A DNA stretch of 64,000 nucleotides, from positions 1 through 64,000 of the forward strand of contig CANNFB010000003.1 in NCBI GenBank assembly GCA_947503785.1, in the 5' to 3' direction. Below, piece by piece: positions 54,481 through 63,465 of the stretch (position 1 is its first letter; each line of letters starts with the position of its first letter). Below the pieces are notes generated by a model, which was not told where the DNA came from, ran no database searches, and saw nothing but the letters and a program-made list of their open reading frames with translations. This DNA comes from an uncultured Campylobacterales bacterium (GTDB taxonomy: Bacteria; Campylobacterota; Campylobacteria; Campylobacterales; Arcobacteraceae). Both the position numbers and the translations under genes were made by a program.

Positions 54481-56303
54481 TGTTAATGGCAAAAAAGTAT
54501 ATAGATGTTATGGATACTACGTTTAGGGATGGATTCCAATCCGTCTTTGGTGGTAGAGTTTTAATGAATGACTTCTTTCCCGCTGTTGAAGCTGCGAAAG
54601 ATGCTGGTATAACTCATTTTGAGTTTGGTGGTGGAGCTAGGTTCCAATCTTTATTTTTCTACTTACAAGAAAATGCATTTGAAATGATGGACAAGTTCAG
54701 AGAAATTGTTGGTCCAGATGCAAACTTACAAACTTTAGCTAGAGGTATCAATACAGTAATGTTAGATACAGGTTCTAGAGAACTAATCGACTTACATGCA
54801 AAAATGTTTGCAAAACATGGTACAACAACAATCCGAAATTTTGATGCTTTAAACGATGTACAAAACTTAGAATACTCTGCTGAGTGTATTAAGAAGTATG
54901 GTTTAAATCATGAAGTAGTAGTTACACTTATGGATTTACCTCCAGGATGTAGTGGTGCTCATGATGTTGCTTTCTATGAAAAAACTTTAAGACAAATACT
55001 TGATAGTGGAGTTCCACATGATTCTCTTTGTTTTAAGGATGCTTCAGGAACTGCATCTCCTCAAAAAGTATATGAAACTATTCAAATGGCTAGAAAGCTA
55101 GTTGGAAATGATACTCATATTAGATTACATACACACGAAACTGCTGGTGTTTCTGTAGCTTGTTATTTAGCTGCATTAGAAGCTGGAGCTGATGGTATTG
55201 ATTTAGCTGCAAGCCCAGTTTCAGGTGGAACTTCACAACCAGATATTTTAACAATGTTACATGCAGTTAAGGGTAAAAACTTTGACTTAGGTGGATTAGA
55301 AATTGAAAAAGTATTAAAGTATGAAGAAGTATTAGGTGATTGTTTAAAAGATTACTTTATCCCACCAGAAGCTACACAAGTTTCTCCTTTAATTCCTTTC
55401 TCTCCAATGCCTGGTGGAGCATTAACTGCTAACACTCAAATGATGAGAGATAATGGAACTTTACATAAATTCCCAGAAGTAATAAAAGCAATGAGAGAAG
55501 TTGTTGAAAAAGGTGGTTATGGTACATCAGTAACTCCTGTTTCACAATTTTATTGGCAGCAAGCTTATGCAAATGTTATGTTTGGTCCTTGGAAACAAAT
55601 TGCTCCTGGTTATGGAAAAATGGTTCTTGGATATTTTGGTAAAACACCAGTTGCTCCAAATGAAGAGATTGTTGCACTTGCAGCTTCAAAATTAAAAATG
55701 GAACCTACTACAGAAAATCCTTTAGATATTGCAGATAGAGATGAAAAGAAAAAAATCTCTGTTTGGAAACAAAGATTAGAATTAGAAGGAATTGAAACTA
55801 GTGAAGAAAATATCTTTATTGCTGCTGCTTGTGATGAAAAAGGTATTGCTTTCTTAAAAGGTGAATCACCATTAAATATAAGAAAAAATGATTCTACATG
55901 TGAAAATGATAAAGAATGTAATTTAGGAGAAAATAAAAATATGAGTAATGCAAATGGAAACTATACAGTTGTTGTAGATGGTCAAAAGTTTAATGTGTCA
56001 ATTGCAGAAGGTAATGCTGATATTCAAGTAACACCAGTTACTTCAGAAGCTTCTTCTACATCAGCTCCTGCAGCTTCTTCAAACGATGCAGAAACAGAAA
56101 TTCCTGCAGTTGTAAATGGAGCAGTATGGAAAATTCTTGTTAAAGAAGGTGATAAAGTTGAAAAAGATCAACAAATAATGATTTTAGAAGCAATGAAAAT
56201 GGAAATTGATATTAATGCCCCTGTTTCAGGAACTATAAAAAGTATTTTAGTTTCACCTAATGCAGCAGTTGAAGAAGGACAAACTTTAGCCATTATTGGT
56301 TAA
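54480..56303 (+). CDS. oadA: oxaloacetate decarboxylase alpha subunit (biotin protein)
   Basis: The 607 residues contain an N-terminal carboxyltransferase barrel (MDTTFRDGFQSVFGGR, and RLHTHETAGVS with metal-binding histidines), an association domain, an Ala/Ser-rich linker and a C-terminal biotinyl domain with biotin on K573 of EAMKMEI. It transfers CO2 from oxaloacetate to biotin. The same fold occurs in pyruvate carboxylase subunit B, but oadG and oadB on either side favour the sodium-pumping decarboxylase. ATG at 54486 is an alternative start. Confidence 0.92.
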   Translation: MLMAKKYIDVMDTTFRDGFQSVFGGRVLMNDFFPAVEAAKDAGITHFEFGGGARFQSLFFYLQENAFEMMDKFREIVGPDANLQTLARGINTVMLDTGSRELIDLHAKMFAKHGTTTIRNFDALNDVQNLEYSAECIKKYGLNHEVVVTLMDLPPGCSGAHDVAFYEKTLRQILDSGVPHDSLCFKDASGTASPQKVYETIQMARKLVGNDTHIRLHTHETAGVSVACYLAALEAGADGIDLAASPVSGGTSQPDILTMLHAVKGKNFDLGGLEIEKVLKYEEVLGDCLKDYFIPPEATQVSPLIPFSPMPGGALTANTQMMRDNGTLHKFPEVIKAMREVVEKGGYGTSVTPVSQFYWQQAYANVMFGPWKQIAPGYGKMVLGYFGKTPVAPNEEIVALAASKLKMEPTTENPLDIADRDEKKKISVWKQRLELEGIETSEENIFIAAACDEKGIAFLKGESPLNIRKNDSTCENDKECNLGENKNMSNANGNYTVVVDGQKFNVSIAEGNADIQVTPVTSEASSTSAPAASSNDAETEIPAVVNGAVWKILVKEGDKVEKDQQIMILEAMKMEIDINAPVSGTIKSILVSPNAAVEEGQTLAIIG

Positions 56304-56321
56304 AAGTTTATTGGAATAATA

Positions 56322-57644
56322 ATGAAAAAAAGTTTATTTTTAATTTTATTTGCCCTTTTTTCTGTATTTGCAGTAAACTCTTTTGCGGCATCAGCACATG
56401 TTGAAGTTACAGAAGAGAAAAAAGAGTACGAATCAAAATCAATGTCAGAATTAGTTGATTCGTTTTATAGCACAACTGGTTTAAAAGCAATTATCAACCC
56501 TCAAGAAGGATTAAAAGGTCCTCATGGCGAAGAATTAACAGTATTTGCACAAAGCTTTGGTAGAATTATTATGATAATAATTTGTTTAGTTCTATTCTAT
56601 TTAGCTATTAAAAAAGGTTTTGAACCATTACTTTTAATTCCTATTGGGTTTGGTGGAATTTTAGCCAATATTCCAATTGCAGAAATTGCAGGTGCTGATG
56701 GAATGCTTGGTATAATTTATAATATGGGTATTACAAATGGATTTTTCCCACTTCTGATTTTTATGGGAGTTGGAGCTATGACGGATTTTGGTCCATTATT
56801 AGCAAATCCTAAAACAGCATTACTTGGTGGTGCCGCTCAATTTGGTATTTTCGGTTCACTAGTTGCAGCAGTACTTTTATCACAATATGTGCCAGGTATT
56901 GAATTTACTTTAGAACAAGCAGCAGCAATTTCTATTATTGGTGGGGCTGATGGTCCAACATCAATATTTATAGCTTCTGCCTTAGCTCCTGAATTATTAG
57001 GTGCAATTGCGGTTGCTGCATATTCTTATATGGCCTTAGTTCCAGTTATTCAACCTCCAATTATGAGAGCGTTTACATCTGTAACTGAGAGAAAAATAAG
57101 AATGAAAACTGCAAGAAAAGTTTCTAAATTAGAGAAAATTGTTTTCCCTCTAGTTGTAGTTATGTTAACTTTGCTAATTTTACCAGATGCATCTCCTCTA
57201 ATTGGTGCATTATGTTTAGGTAATTTTGCTAAAGAATCAGGAGTTGTTGATAGACTTTCTGATACAATGCAAAATTCATTAATTAATATAGTTACAATAT
57301 TTTTAGGATTAGGAGTTGGTTCAAAGCTAGCAGCAGAACAATTCTTAGTTGCTGAAACTATGGGTATTATGGCAATTGGACTATTAGCATTCTCAGCAGG
57401 TACTGCAATGGGTGTATTAATGGCGAAACTTATGAACTTATTAAGTTCAAAAGATAATCAAATCAATCCTTTAATTGGAGCAGCTGGAGTATCAGCAGTT
57501 CCAATGGCAGCAAGGGTTGTAAGTAAAGAAGGCCAACAATATGATCAATCGAACATTTTATTAATGCACGCGATGGGTCCTAATGTTGCTGGAGTAATTG
57601 GATCAGCCGTTGCAGCGGGTGTACTTTTATCAATATTTAAATAA
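56322..57644 (+). CDS. oadB: oxaloacetate decarboxylase beta subunit, sodium pump
   Basis: This 440-residue membrane protein decarboxylates carboxybiotin and exports sodium ions. It has an N-terminal signal-like segment (to NSFAASA) followed by about 9-11 membrane helices. The conserved [10 protein letters not shown] and [11 protein letters not shown] stretches that hold sodium-binding aspartate and serine residues are intact. It follows oadA by 18 bases and precedes pckA by 28. Confidence 0.95.
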   Translation: MKKSLFLILFALFSVFAVNSFAASAHVEVTEEKKEYESKSMSELVDSFYSTTGLKAIINPQEGLKGPHGEELTVFAQSFGRIIMIIICLVLFYLAIKKGFEPLLLIPIGFGGILANIPIAEIAGADGMLGIIYNMGITNGFFPLLIFMGVGAMTDFGPLLANPKTALLGGAAQFGIFGSLVAAVLLSQYVPGIEFTLEQAAAISIIGGADGPTSIFIASALAPELLGAIAVAAYSYMALVPVIQPPIMRAFTSVTERKIRMKTARKVSKLEKIVFPLVVVMLTLLILPDASPLIGALCLGNFAKESGVVDRLSDTMQNSLINIVTIFLGLGVGSKLAAEQFLVAETMGIMAIGLLAFSAGTAMGVLMAKLMNLLSSKDNQINPLIGAAGVSAVPMAARVVSKEGQQYDQSNILLMHAMGPNVAGVIGSAVAAGVLLSIFK

Positions 57645-57672
57645 AAATTAATTAAGTAGGAAGAATTAAATT

Positions 57673-59253
57673 ATGTCTGAAATTAAAGACTCTTTAGGTT
57701 TAGAAAATGTGGGAACGGTTAGAAGAAATCTTGATGTAGATACATTAATGAAGCACGCAGTAGAGGATGAAGGTGCAAAAGTATCTTCAACTGGTGCTTT
57801 AATGATAGACACTGGTATCTTTACTGGTAGAAGTCCAAAAGATAAGTTTTTTGTTAATCAAGATCCATCAAATAAATATATTGCTTGGGGAGATATTAAT
57901 AAAAAAGTATCTACTGAAGTTTATGAAGAGTTATTAGTTACTTCAAAAAAACAATTAAGTAATAAAGACTTATACGTTACAGATGTATATTGTGGAGCAT
58001 CTTTAGATTCTAGAAAATCTGTTAGATTTATTACTGAAGTTGCTTGGCAAGCACACTTTATTAGAAATATGTTTATTGTTCCTCAAACTCAAGAAGAGTT
58101 AGATAATTTTGTTCCAGATTTTACAATTTACAATGCTTGTAAAACTGTTGATATGGCTTATGCAAGTCACAATTTACATTCAGAAGTATATGTAGTATTT
58201 AATGTTGAAGAAAACATTGCTATGATTGGTGGAACTTGGTATGCCGGTGAAATGAAAAAAGGTGTTTTCTCAATGATGAATTACTGGCTACCTCTAGATG
58301 GTAAGCTTGCAATGCATTGTTCTGCTAATATTGGAGAAGATGGAGATACTGCATTATTCTTTGGTTTATCAGGAACTGGAAAAACTACACTTTCAACAGA
58401 TCCAAAAAGAGCTTTAATCGGTGATGACGAACATGGTTGGGATGATAATGGTGTATTCAATTTCGAAGGTGGTTGTTATGCTAAGGTTATAAATCTTGAT
58501 AAAGATTCTGAGCCAGAAATTTTTGGTGCTATCAAAAAAGGTGCTATTTTAGAAAATGTTGTTTATGATGAAAATGGAGTAGTTGACTATTCTGATGGTT
58601 CAAAAACAGAGAATACTAGAGTTTCTTATCCTTTAGATCATATTGAAAATCATACACCTGATATGAAAGGTGGGCACCCTACTAATATTATCTTCTTATG
58701 TGCAGATGCATTTGGTGTATTACCTCCTGTTGCAAAACTTGACAAACAACAAGCAATGTACTACTTTTTAAGTGGATATACTGCAAAAGTTGCAGGAACT
58801 GAAAGAGGTATTACTGAACCAGTTGCAACTTTTTCTTCATGTTTTGGTGAAGCATTCTTACCTTTAAATCCTACCGTTTATGCTGAATTATTAGGTCAAA
58901 AAATTGACAAGCATAATGTAAATGTTTATTTTGTAAATACAGGATGGACAGGTGGAGCTTATGGAGTTGGAAAAAGAATGAGTATTAAAAATACTAGAGC
59001 TTGTATTAATGGGATTTTAGATGGTTCTATTGAAAACTCTGAATTTGAAACTTTACCAATATTTAATTTAAAGATTCCAAAAACATTAGCTGGTGTTGAA
59101 ACAGAAGTTTTAAACCCTAGAAATACATGGTCTAATAAATCTGAGTATGACGAAACTAAAAAGAAATTAGCTGGTATGTATATTGAAAACTTTAAAAAAT
59201 ACTTAACTTTAGAAAGTGAATATGATTTCACAGCTGCAGGACCAACTTTATAA
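57673..59253 (+). CDS. pckA: ATP-dependent phosphoenolpyruvate carboxykinase
   Basis: This 526-residue enzyme interconverts oxaloacetate and phosphoenolpyruvate with ATP. The substrate motif GRSPKDKF, the kinase loop [11 protein letters not shown], the metal-binding [10 protein letters not shown] and the adenine-binding region with [14 protein letters not shown] are all present. Its place behind oadGAB suggests joint control of oxaloacetate flux. fbp upstream completes a gluconeogenic route. A strong terminator follows. Confidence 0.97.
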   Translation: MSEIKDSLGLENVGTVRRNLDVDTLMKHAVEDEGAKVSSTGALMIDTGIFTGRSPKDKFFVNQDPSNKYIAWGDINKKVSTEVYEELLVTSKKQLSNKDLYVTDVYCGASLDSRKSVRFITEVAWQAHFIRNMFIVPQTQEELDNFVPDFTIYNACKTVDMAYASHNLHSEVYVVFNVEENIAMIGGTWYAGEMKKGVFSMMNYWLPLDGKLAMHCSANIGEDGDTALFFGLSGTGKTTLSTDPKRALIGDDEHGWDDNGVFNFEGGCYAKVINLDKDSEPEIFGAIKKGAILENVVYDENGVVDYSDGSKTENTRVSYPLDHIENHTPDMKGGHPTNIIFLCADAFGVLPPVAKLDKQQAMYYFLSGYTAKVAGTERGITEPVATFSSCFGEAFLPLNPTVYAELLGQKIDKHNVNVYFVNTGWTGGAYGVGKRMSIKNTRACINGILDGSIENSEFETLPIFNLKIPKTLAGVETEVLNPRNTWSNKSEYDETKKKLAGMYIENFKKYLTLESEYDFTAAGPTL

Positions 59254-59283
59254 GGTATAATTTCCTTAATAAAGTTTGCTGTT

Positions 59284-59317
59284 AAAAGGAGTGGATTAAA
59301 TTTCACTCCTTTTTTTT
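59284..59317 (+). terminator. intrinsic terminator after pckA
   Basis: A 10-bp stem (AAAAGGAGTG and CACTCCTTTT) with a 10-base loop runs into an 8-T tract. This is a classic rho-independent terminator for the oadGAB-pckA transcript. Confidence 0.85.
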
Positions 59318-59337
59318 AACTTAAAATAGGAGAGATT

Positions 59338-59832
59338 ATGAAATTATCGAGCTTTTTAGAAGATATCAAAGAAAATGAAAAAGAGGTAGTGTATTATTGT
59401 TGTAATCACTTATTATCAAAGAAATTTGATGTTGAAAATGATTCAGTTACTTATGATGAATTAAAAGAAATGTTTGTTGATTATAACAATTTTTCTAAAC
59501 TATTAAATGATTCTGCAGGTATTATTTACAAAAAATATGAAGCTGATTTAAATGATGTTTATAAAACTGTGTGTAGTAAATTTAATGAAGATCCTGATAA
59601 TAAATATGTGTTTGACTTTAGATTAGCAAGAGTAGCAAATCAAGAACCAGCTCAATTTTTAAACATTGAAGATAAAGATACACAAGAAACTGTAATTGAA
59701 AAGTTTGAAGATAAAATTAATACAATTTTAGAATCAAAATATTATAATGATAATAAAAATGAATTATCAAATGATTTAATTATTCCTCAAAGAACTCTAG
59801 AATTAATTAAATCAGCTGCAGAAGCTTCTTAA
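59338..59832 (+). CDS. hypothetical cytosolic protein
   Basis: A 164-residue, acidic, mainly helical protein with an AGGAGA site before its ATG. No signal peptide, membrane segment or known motif is seen. It lies between two terminator hairpins, so it is probably transcribed alone or by read-through from pckA. Confidence 0.75.
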   Translation: MKLSSFLEDIKENEKEVVYYCCNHLLSKKFDVENDSVTYDELKEMFVDYNNFSKLLNDSAGIIYKKYEADLNDVYKTVCSKFNEDPDNKYVFDFRLARVANQEPAQFLNIEDKDTQETVIEKFEDKINTILESKYYNDNKNELSNDLIIPQRTLELIKSAAEAS

Positions 59833-59848
59833 TTAATATTAAGAGATT

Positions 59849-59881
59849 ATACAAATAGAGTTATTAACACTCTATTTGTAT
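59849..59881. terminator. bidirectional terminator between convergent genes
   Basis: A perfect 13-bp inverted repeat (ATACAAATAGAGT and ACTCTATTTGTAT, 7-base loop) lies between the hypothetical gene and ribBA. The ribBA stop codon falls within it. Confidence 0.75.
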
Positions 59882-60895
59882 TTCTTCTATAATTTCTAAA
59901 CCAAAACCATTTAATCCTACAAATGAATGTTTTCCACCACTTGTCATAAGTTTAATCTGTTTAATATTTAATGAATTAAGTATTTGAGCTCCAATTCCAT
60001 AATCTTTTTGAGATTCTTTTGATTGCATATCATCACTTAAAAATATTAATATTCCACTTTTTGATTGTAAAAAATTAATAGTTTTTAACATTGAGTGAAG
60101 TTTCTCATCATTTAAAAATAGTTTTATATCAGGAATTACTGTATGAAACTTAACATGAGTAATTTCACTTAATTCTCCAAAGATTATAGCTGTATGAATA
60201 TTTTCAATATGATCTTTGAATTCTTTCTTTATTGCTTTTTTACCAAAAAATGTAACTTCCTCAGTTGAAATATTTTCTACAAGATTTTCATGTGATAATC
60301 TATATTCAACTAAATCAGAAATATAAATTTGTTTCATTGTATGTTTTTGTGCAAAAATATCTAAATCATCACGTCTAGCCATTGTTCCATCTTCTTTCAT
60401 GATTTCACAAATTACAGCTTCTCCATTAAGTCCTGCTAATTTACATAAATCAACACTTCCTTCTGTATGCCCTGTTCTAACTAATACTCCACCATCTTTT
60501 GCAATCAATGGAAATATATGTCCAGGACGTACTAATTCTTGAGCTTTTGAGATGGGATTAGCTAAAATTCTAATTGTATCATCTCTCTCCCCTGCACTAA
60601 TTCCAGTTAAAGCATCAACTGCATCAACTGATACTGTAAAAGCTGTTTCATAAGATGATGTGTTTGAACTAACCATTGGATTTAAATCTAATTTATTAGC
60701 AGTTTCTTTCGTAACTGATACACAAATTAAACCTTTGGCATGTGTTGCCATAAAATTTACTTTTTCAGGAGTACTTAGTGCCGCAGCATAAACTAAATCA
60801 CCCTCATTTTCTCTATCTTCATCATCAAGCATAATAACCATATTACCTTTTTGAATCTCTATAATTGCTTCTTTTACTCTTTGTATTGCGTTCAT
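59864..60895 (-). CDS. ribBA: DHBP synthase with a degenerate GTP cyclohydrolase II domain
   Basis: The N-terminal half (about residues 1-200) is a complete 3,4-dihydroxy-2-butanone-4-phosphate synthase, with MLDDEDRENEGDL and RTGHTEGSVDLCKLAGLNGE, which supplies the four-carbon unit of riboflavin. The C-terminal half aligns in position with RibA but lacks the three zinc-binding cysteines (CxxGDxxxSxxCDC) and the arginine-rich GTP site, so that half is probably inactive. A separate ribA would then be needed. The total is 343 residues. Confidence 0.88.
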   Translation of the reverse strand: MNAIQRVKEAIIEIQKGNMVIMLDDEDRENEGDLVYAAALSTPEKVNFMATHAKGLICVSVTKETANKLDLNPMVSSNTSSYETAFTVSVDAVDALTGISAGERDDTIRILANPISKAQELVRPGHIFPLIAKDGGVLVRTGHTEGSVDLCKLAGLNGEAVICEIMKEDGTMARRDDLDIFAQKHTMKQIYISDLVEYRLSHENLVENISTEEVTFFGKKAIKKEFKDHIENIHTAIIFGELSEITHVKFHTVIPDIKLFLNDEKLHSMLKTINFLQSKSGILIFLSDDMQSKESQKDYGIGAQILNSLNIKQIKLMTSGGKHSFVGLNGFGLEIIEEIQIEC

Positions 60896-60968
60896 TATTC
60901 TTCTTTATGTATAGTATTTAATATTTTCATTATTATATCAAAAATATTGAAATTTAATCTAAAACCTC

Positions 60969-60997
60969 TTGACAAAAATATGCTTTTTTACTATAAT
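60969..60997 (+). promoter_or_regulatory. consensus sigma-70 promoter of the tRNA operon
   Basis: TTGACA at 60969-60974 and TATAAT at 60992-60997 are both perfect and separated by 17 bp. GGCAC follows near the expected start point. This GC-rich discriminator would suit stringent control of stable RNA. Confidence 0.85.
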
Positions 60998-61014
60998 TTC
61001 GGCACTTAAACGAT

Positions 61015-61089
61015 TGGGGTATGGCCAAGCGGTAAGGCAACGGCTTTTGGTGCCGTCATTCGTAGGTTCGAATCCTACTACCCCATCCA
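61015..61089 (+). tRNA. tRNA-Gln (TTG)
   Basis: The acceptor stem pairs TGGGGTA with TACCCCA, and T-CCA is encoded at the 3-prime end. The anticodon loop TTTTGGT gives anticodon TTG. The T arm is GTAGG-TTCGAAT-CCTAC. This tRNA is the substrate of the GlnRS at 43.4-45.6 kb. Confidence 0.95.
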
Positions 61090-61131
61090 CTTTAAGTAGA
61101 TTTTTTAATTTTTTGTATAAAAATTATAGCT

Positions 61132-61208
<77 letters not shown>

Positions 61209-61221
61209 ATTTATGTGTTAA

Positions 61222-61298
61222 GTCAAGGTAGCTCAGCTGGCTAGAGCGCTGGTCTCATAAGCCGGAGGTCGAGGGTTCGAGTCCCTCTCTTGACACCA
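61222..61298 (+). tRNA. tRNA-Met (CAT), elongator
   Basis: The cloverleaf has acceptor GTCAAGG, loop CTCATAA (anticodon CAT) and encoded CCA. It lacks the initiator mismatch. A CAT tRNA could also be tRNA-Ile with lysidine at position 34, and this cannot be excluded by eye. Confidence 0.88.
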
Positions 61299-61337
61299 CT
61301 TTCTATATACACTTAATTCTAATTTTTTAGAATTTAT

Positions 61338-61415
61338 GCTGGTGTAGCTCAGCTTGGCTAGAGCAGCTGATTTGTAATCAGCAGGTCGGGGGTTCGAGTC
61401 CCTTCACCAGCTCCA
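61338..61415 (+). tRNA. tRNA-Thr (TGT)
   Basis: The acceptor pairs GCTGGTG with CACCAGC, followed by T-CCA. The anticodon stem GCTGA/TCAGC encloses loop TTTGTAA, giving anticodon TGT. It is the last tRNA of the operon. An imperfect hairpin at about 61416-61447 follows and may end transcription. Confidence 0.93.
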
Positions 61416-61455
61416 TTAATCAAAACTTTTTTAAAGTTAAGATTAATAAACTCCC

Positions 61456-61653
61456 CTATTTCATTAATTCATCAGTTTTTTCTTTTGTTCCATTATAAAT
61501 ACTTGATGAAGTATCTTTTGTCTCTTCCCATGTTTGAGATGATAAATCTTTTATAACTTCCCACGCAGTTGAACTATCTTGTTTTATTCCTGTCCATGTT
61601 GCACATGATGAAAAAAACAATGAACATAAAATTAAAAATAAATATTTCTTCAT
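61456..61653 (-). CDS. small lipoprotein
   Basis: A 65-residue protein with signal peptide and lipobox SSC (cysteine at 17). The short mature part is rich in Ser, Thr, Trp and Glu with repeated TWE/SS elements (TAWEVIKDLSSQTWEETKD). Proteins of this type are often small outer-membrane lipoproteins of unknown role. It lies 8 bases downstream of another lipoprotein gene. Confidence 0.7.
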   Translation of the reverse strand: MKKYLFLILCSLFFSSCATWTGIKQDSSTAWEVIKDLSSQTWEETKDTSSSIYNGTKEKTDELMK

Positions 61654-61661
61654 TTTTTAAC

Positions 61662-62003
61662 CTATTGATTTGGATTTTCAAAGAATACATAAGTTGAATA
61701 ATCAGATACTTCAAAATATACTTTCTTTTCATTAGTATCTTTTTTAAAGTTTAGATTTTCGTCTAAAAATCCATATCCATATCTATATGCTCTTGATTCT
61801 CTTCCATCAGTTGAAATTGCTGTTGAAAGTTTATCGATTTTGATAAATCTTTTTATTAATTTTTCACCTGCATAAACTTCAAGTACACCATTCACACCTG
61901 TCCAGTTTTGTAAGTATCTATTTATTTTATTTTGTTTTTCTTCGCAACCATTTATAAATAATGCTGCTGCTATTAGTGATATAGTTAGTAAACTTTTTTT
62001 CAC
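61662..62003 (-). CDS. predicted lipoprotein
   Basis: The 113 residues start with GTG, with AAAGGA 8 bases upstream. The signal peptide ends at INGC (cysteine at 20). The mature part contains WTGVNGVLEVYAGEKLIKRF and no recognised domain. It heads a two-gene lipoprotein unit. The 93-bp gap upstream contains only AT-rich sequence. Confidence 0.75.
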   Translation of the reverse strand: MKKSLLTISLIAAALFINGCEEKQNKINRYLQNWTGVNGVLEVYAGEKLIKRFIKIDKLSTAISTDGRESRAYRYGYGFLDENLNFKKDTNEKKVYFEVSDYSTYVFFENPNQ

Positions 62004-62096
62004 TCTATATTTCCTTTATATGACGTTTTTAGTCTAAAAGTGTACAACAAAAGTGCTTTAACGCTTATATAGGATTGTGATTTTTTTTTGCTTTAA

Positions 62097-62843
62097 CTAT
62101 TCTTTAATAATTAAAAATTCACTATTTTCTTTTATATAGGGATACTTTAATTTTATATTATTTTCTAAAATATATTCCTGTGTTTTGTGTGAAATATGAA
62201 TTAAATAGCCAGCTTTAACTTTTAATGTATCAAGAATATTACTTGCTTGAATATAATTTAAATGATTACCTGTTGATTTTCTTTCATCATAGCATGCATC
62301 AATAAAAACTAGATCTAAATGCTTTTCTTTTAAAAAATCTAAATATTTCTTTTGAATACCTGCACAATCTGTTAAATATGCAAGCTTTTTATTTTTATAC
62401 TCAATTAGATATCCGAATGTATTTTTAGAATGTATTAATGGAATTGATGTAAATGAAATACCATTAATCACAATTTTTTCAAGTATATCTACTTCTTTAT
62501 AGGAAATGGAATGTTTATGTTTAAATAAATCAGAAAAACCTAAATCATCTTTTGGATGAAAACAATTTATCTTGTCTTTTGAATGTCTAAGTCTTAATAA
62601 TCCTAAACAATGATCTGCATGGAAATGTGTTAAAAAAATAGCATTCAATTTTTTACCATCAAATTTATTAGAAATATTATCTATACCTGCATCAATAAGA
62701 ATATATTCATTATTAATTTTTATATAGGCACAGGTTGATAGATTTTTTTTATTTTTATCTCTATAATATGTGCAAACTTTACAATCACAATTATGTACAG
62801 GAATACCCGCACTATCAGCTGTTCCTATAAATTTGATTTTCAT
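62097..62843 (-). CDS. phnP: PhnP, phosphoribosyl cyclic phosphodiesterase
   Basis: The start at 62843 is chosen because AAGGA precedes it. The longer frame from 62870 adds nine residues without a better site. The 248-residue metallo-beta-lactamase-fold enzyme has the PhnP opening FIGTADSAGIPVHNCDCKVC, with extra zinc-binding cysteines, and THFHADH for the metal site. It opens the cyclic phosphate formed by C-P lyase to give ribose 1,5-bisphosphate. It overlaps phnN by 29 bases. Confidence 0.88.
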   Translation of the reverse strand: MKIKFIGTADSAGIPVHNCDCKVCTYYRDKNKKNLSTCAYIKINNEYILIDAGIDNISNKFDGKKLNAIFLTHFHADHCLGLLRLRHSKDKINCFHPKDDLGFSDLFKHKHSISYKEVDILEKIVINGISFTSIPLIHSKNTFGYLIEYKNKKLAYLTDCAGIQKKYLDFLKEKHLDLVFIDACYDERKSTGNHLNYIQASNILDTLKVKAGYLIHISHKTQEYILENNIKLKYPYIKENSEFLIIKE

Positions 62844-63381
62844 TTTTATCCTTATTATTTTTAAATTCATTTAATAATTTGAGGAAGGATTTAGAAGTAT
62901 TATTAAGTGAACCTTCATTATTAAACTCTATTAAATTTTTAGCTTCAATATTTTTATATGTTCTATTTAGTCTTTGTTCTATTTCCTCTTTTGATTCTCT
63001 AGCTCTTAAAGTAAGTCTATTTCTTAACTCATCTTTTGAAACACTAATATTAATGGTATAAACATTATCAAATACATTTTCAAAATCTTTTATCTTAGAT
63101 CTTGAAATAGAAATAATATTAATACCCTTTTTAATTGAGTTTTTTGCAATACCATAAAAGTTATTATGAGCAGACCATGTTGAAAGAAAAAAACTATTAT
63201 TTTTTAATAGCTCAAAAGCATCATCGGCAAGATAATAGTTTTTCTCACTTTTATCAGGTTTTCTTGTTATGTATCTTTTTATAAAATGAAAATTTTTACC
63301 TAAATCTTTTTTAATCTCTTTTAACAAAGTATCTTTACCAACGCCACTTGCACCTACTATTAAAACTATTTTAGTACACAT
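62815..63381 (-). CDS. phnN: PhnN, ribose 1,5-bisphosphokinase
   Basis: This 188-residue guanylate-kinase-like protein has P-loop GASGVGKD at 10-17 and the YITRKP substrate stretch near 38. It phosphorylates ribose 1,5-bisphosphate to PRPP, closing the phosphonate breakdown route. It sits between phnM and phnP on the same strand, which supports the call. PhnN and guanylate kinase share the fold. Confidence 0.87.
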   Translation of the reverse strand: MCTKIVLIVGASGVGKDTLLKEIKKDLGKNFHFIKRYITRKPDKSEKNYYLADDAFELLKNNSFFLSTWSAHNNFYGIAKNSIKKGINIISISRSKIKDFENVFDNVYTINISVSKDELRNRLTLRARESKEEIEQRLNRTYKNIEAKNLIEFNNEGSLNNTSKSFLKLLNEFKNNKDKNENQIYRNS

Positions 63382-63465
63382 TTTAAATCCTACTTTTTAG
63401 TATATTTATATACTTCTTCGTTAGTTTTACTTTTAATCCAGGGTTATGATTTTTTATTTTTGTCA

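Noticed and set aside
58959-59306. A 115-codon minus-strand frame
   Set aside because: It lies antisense to the 3-prime end of pckA and across its terminator, with no ribosome site or recognisable product.
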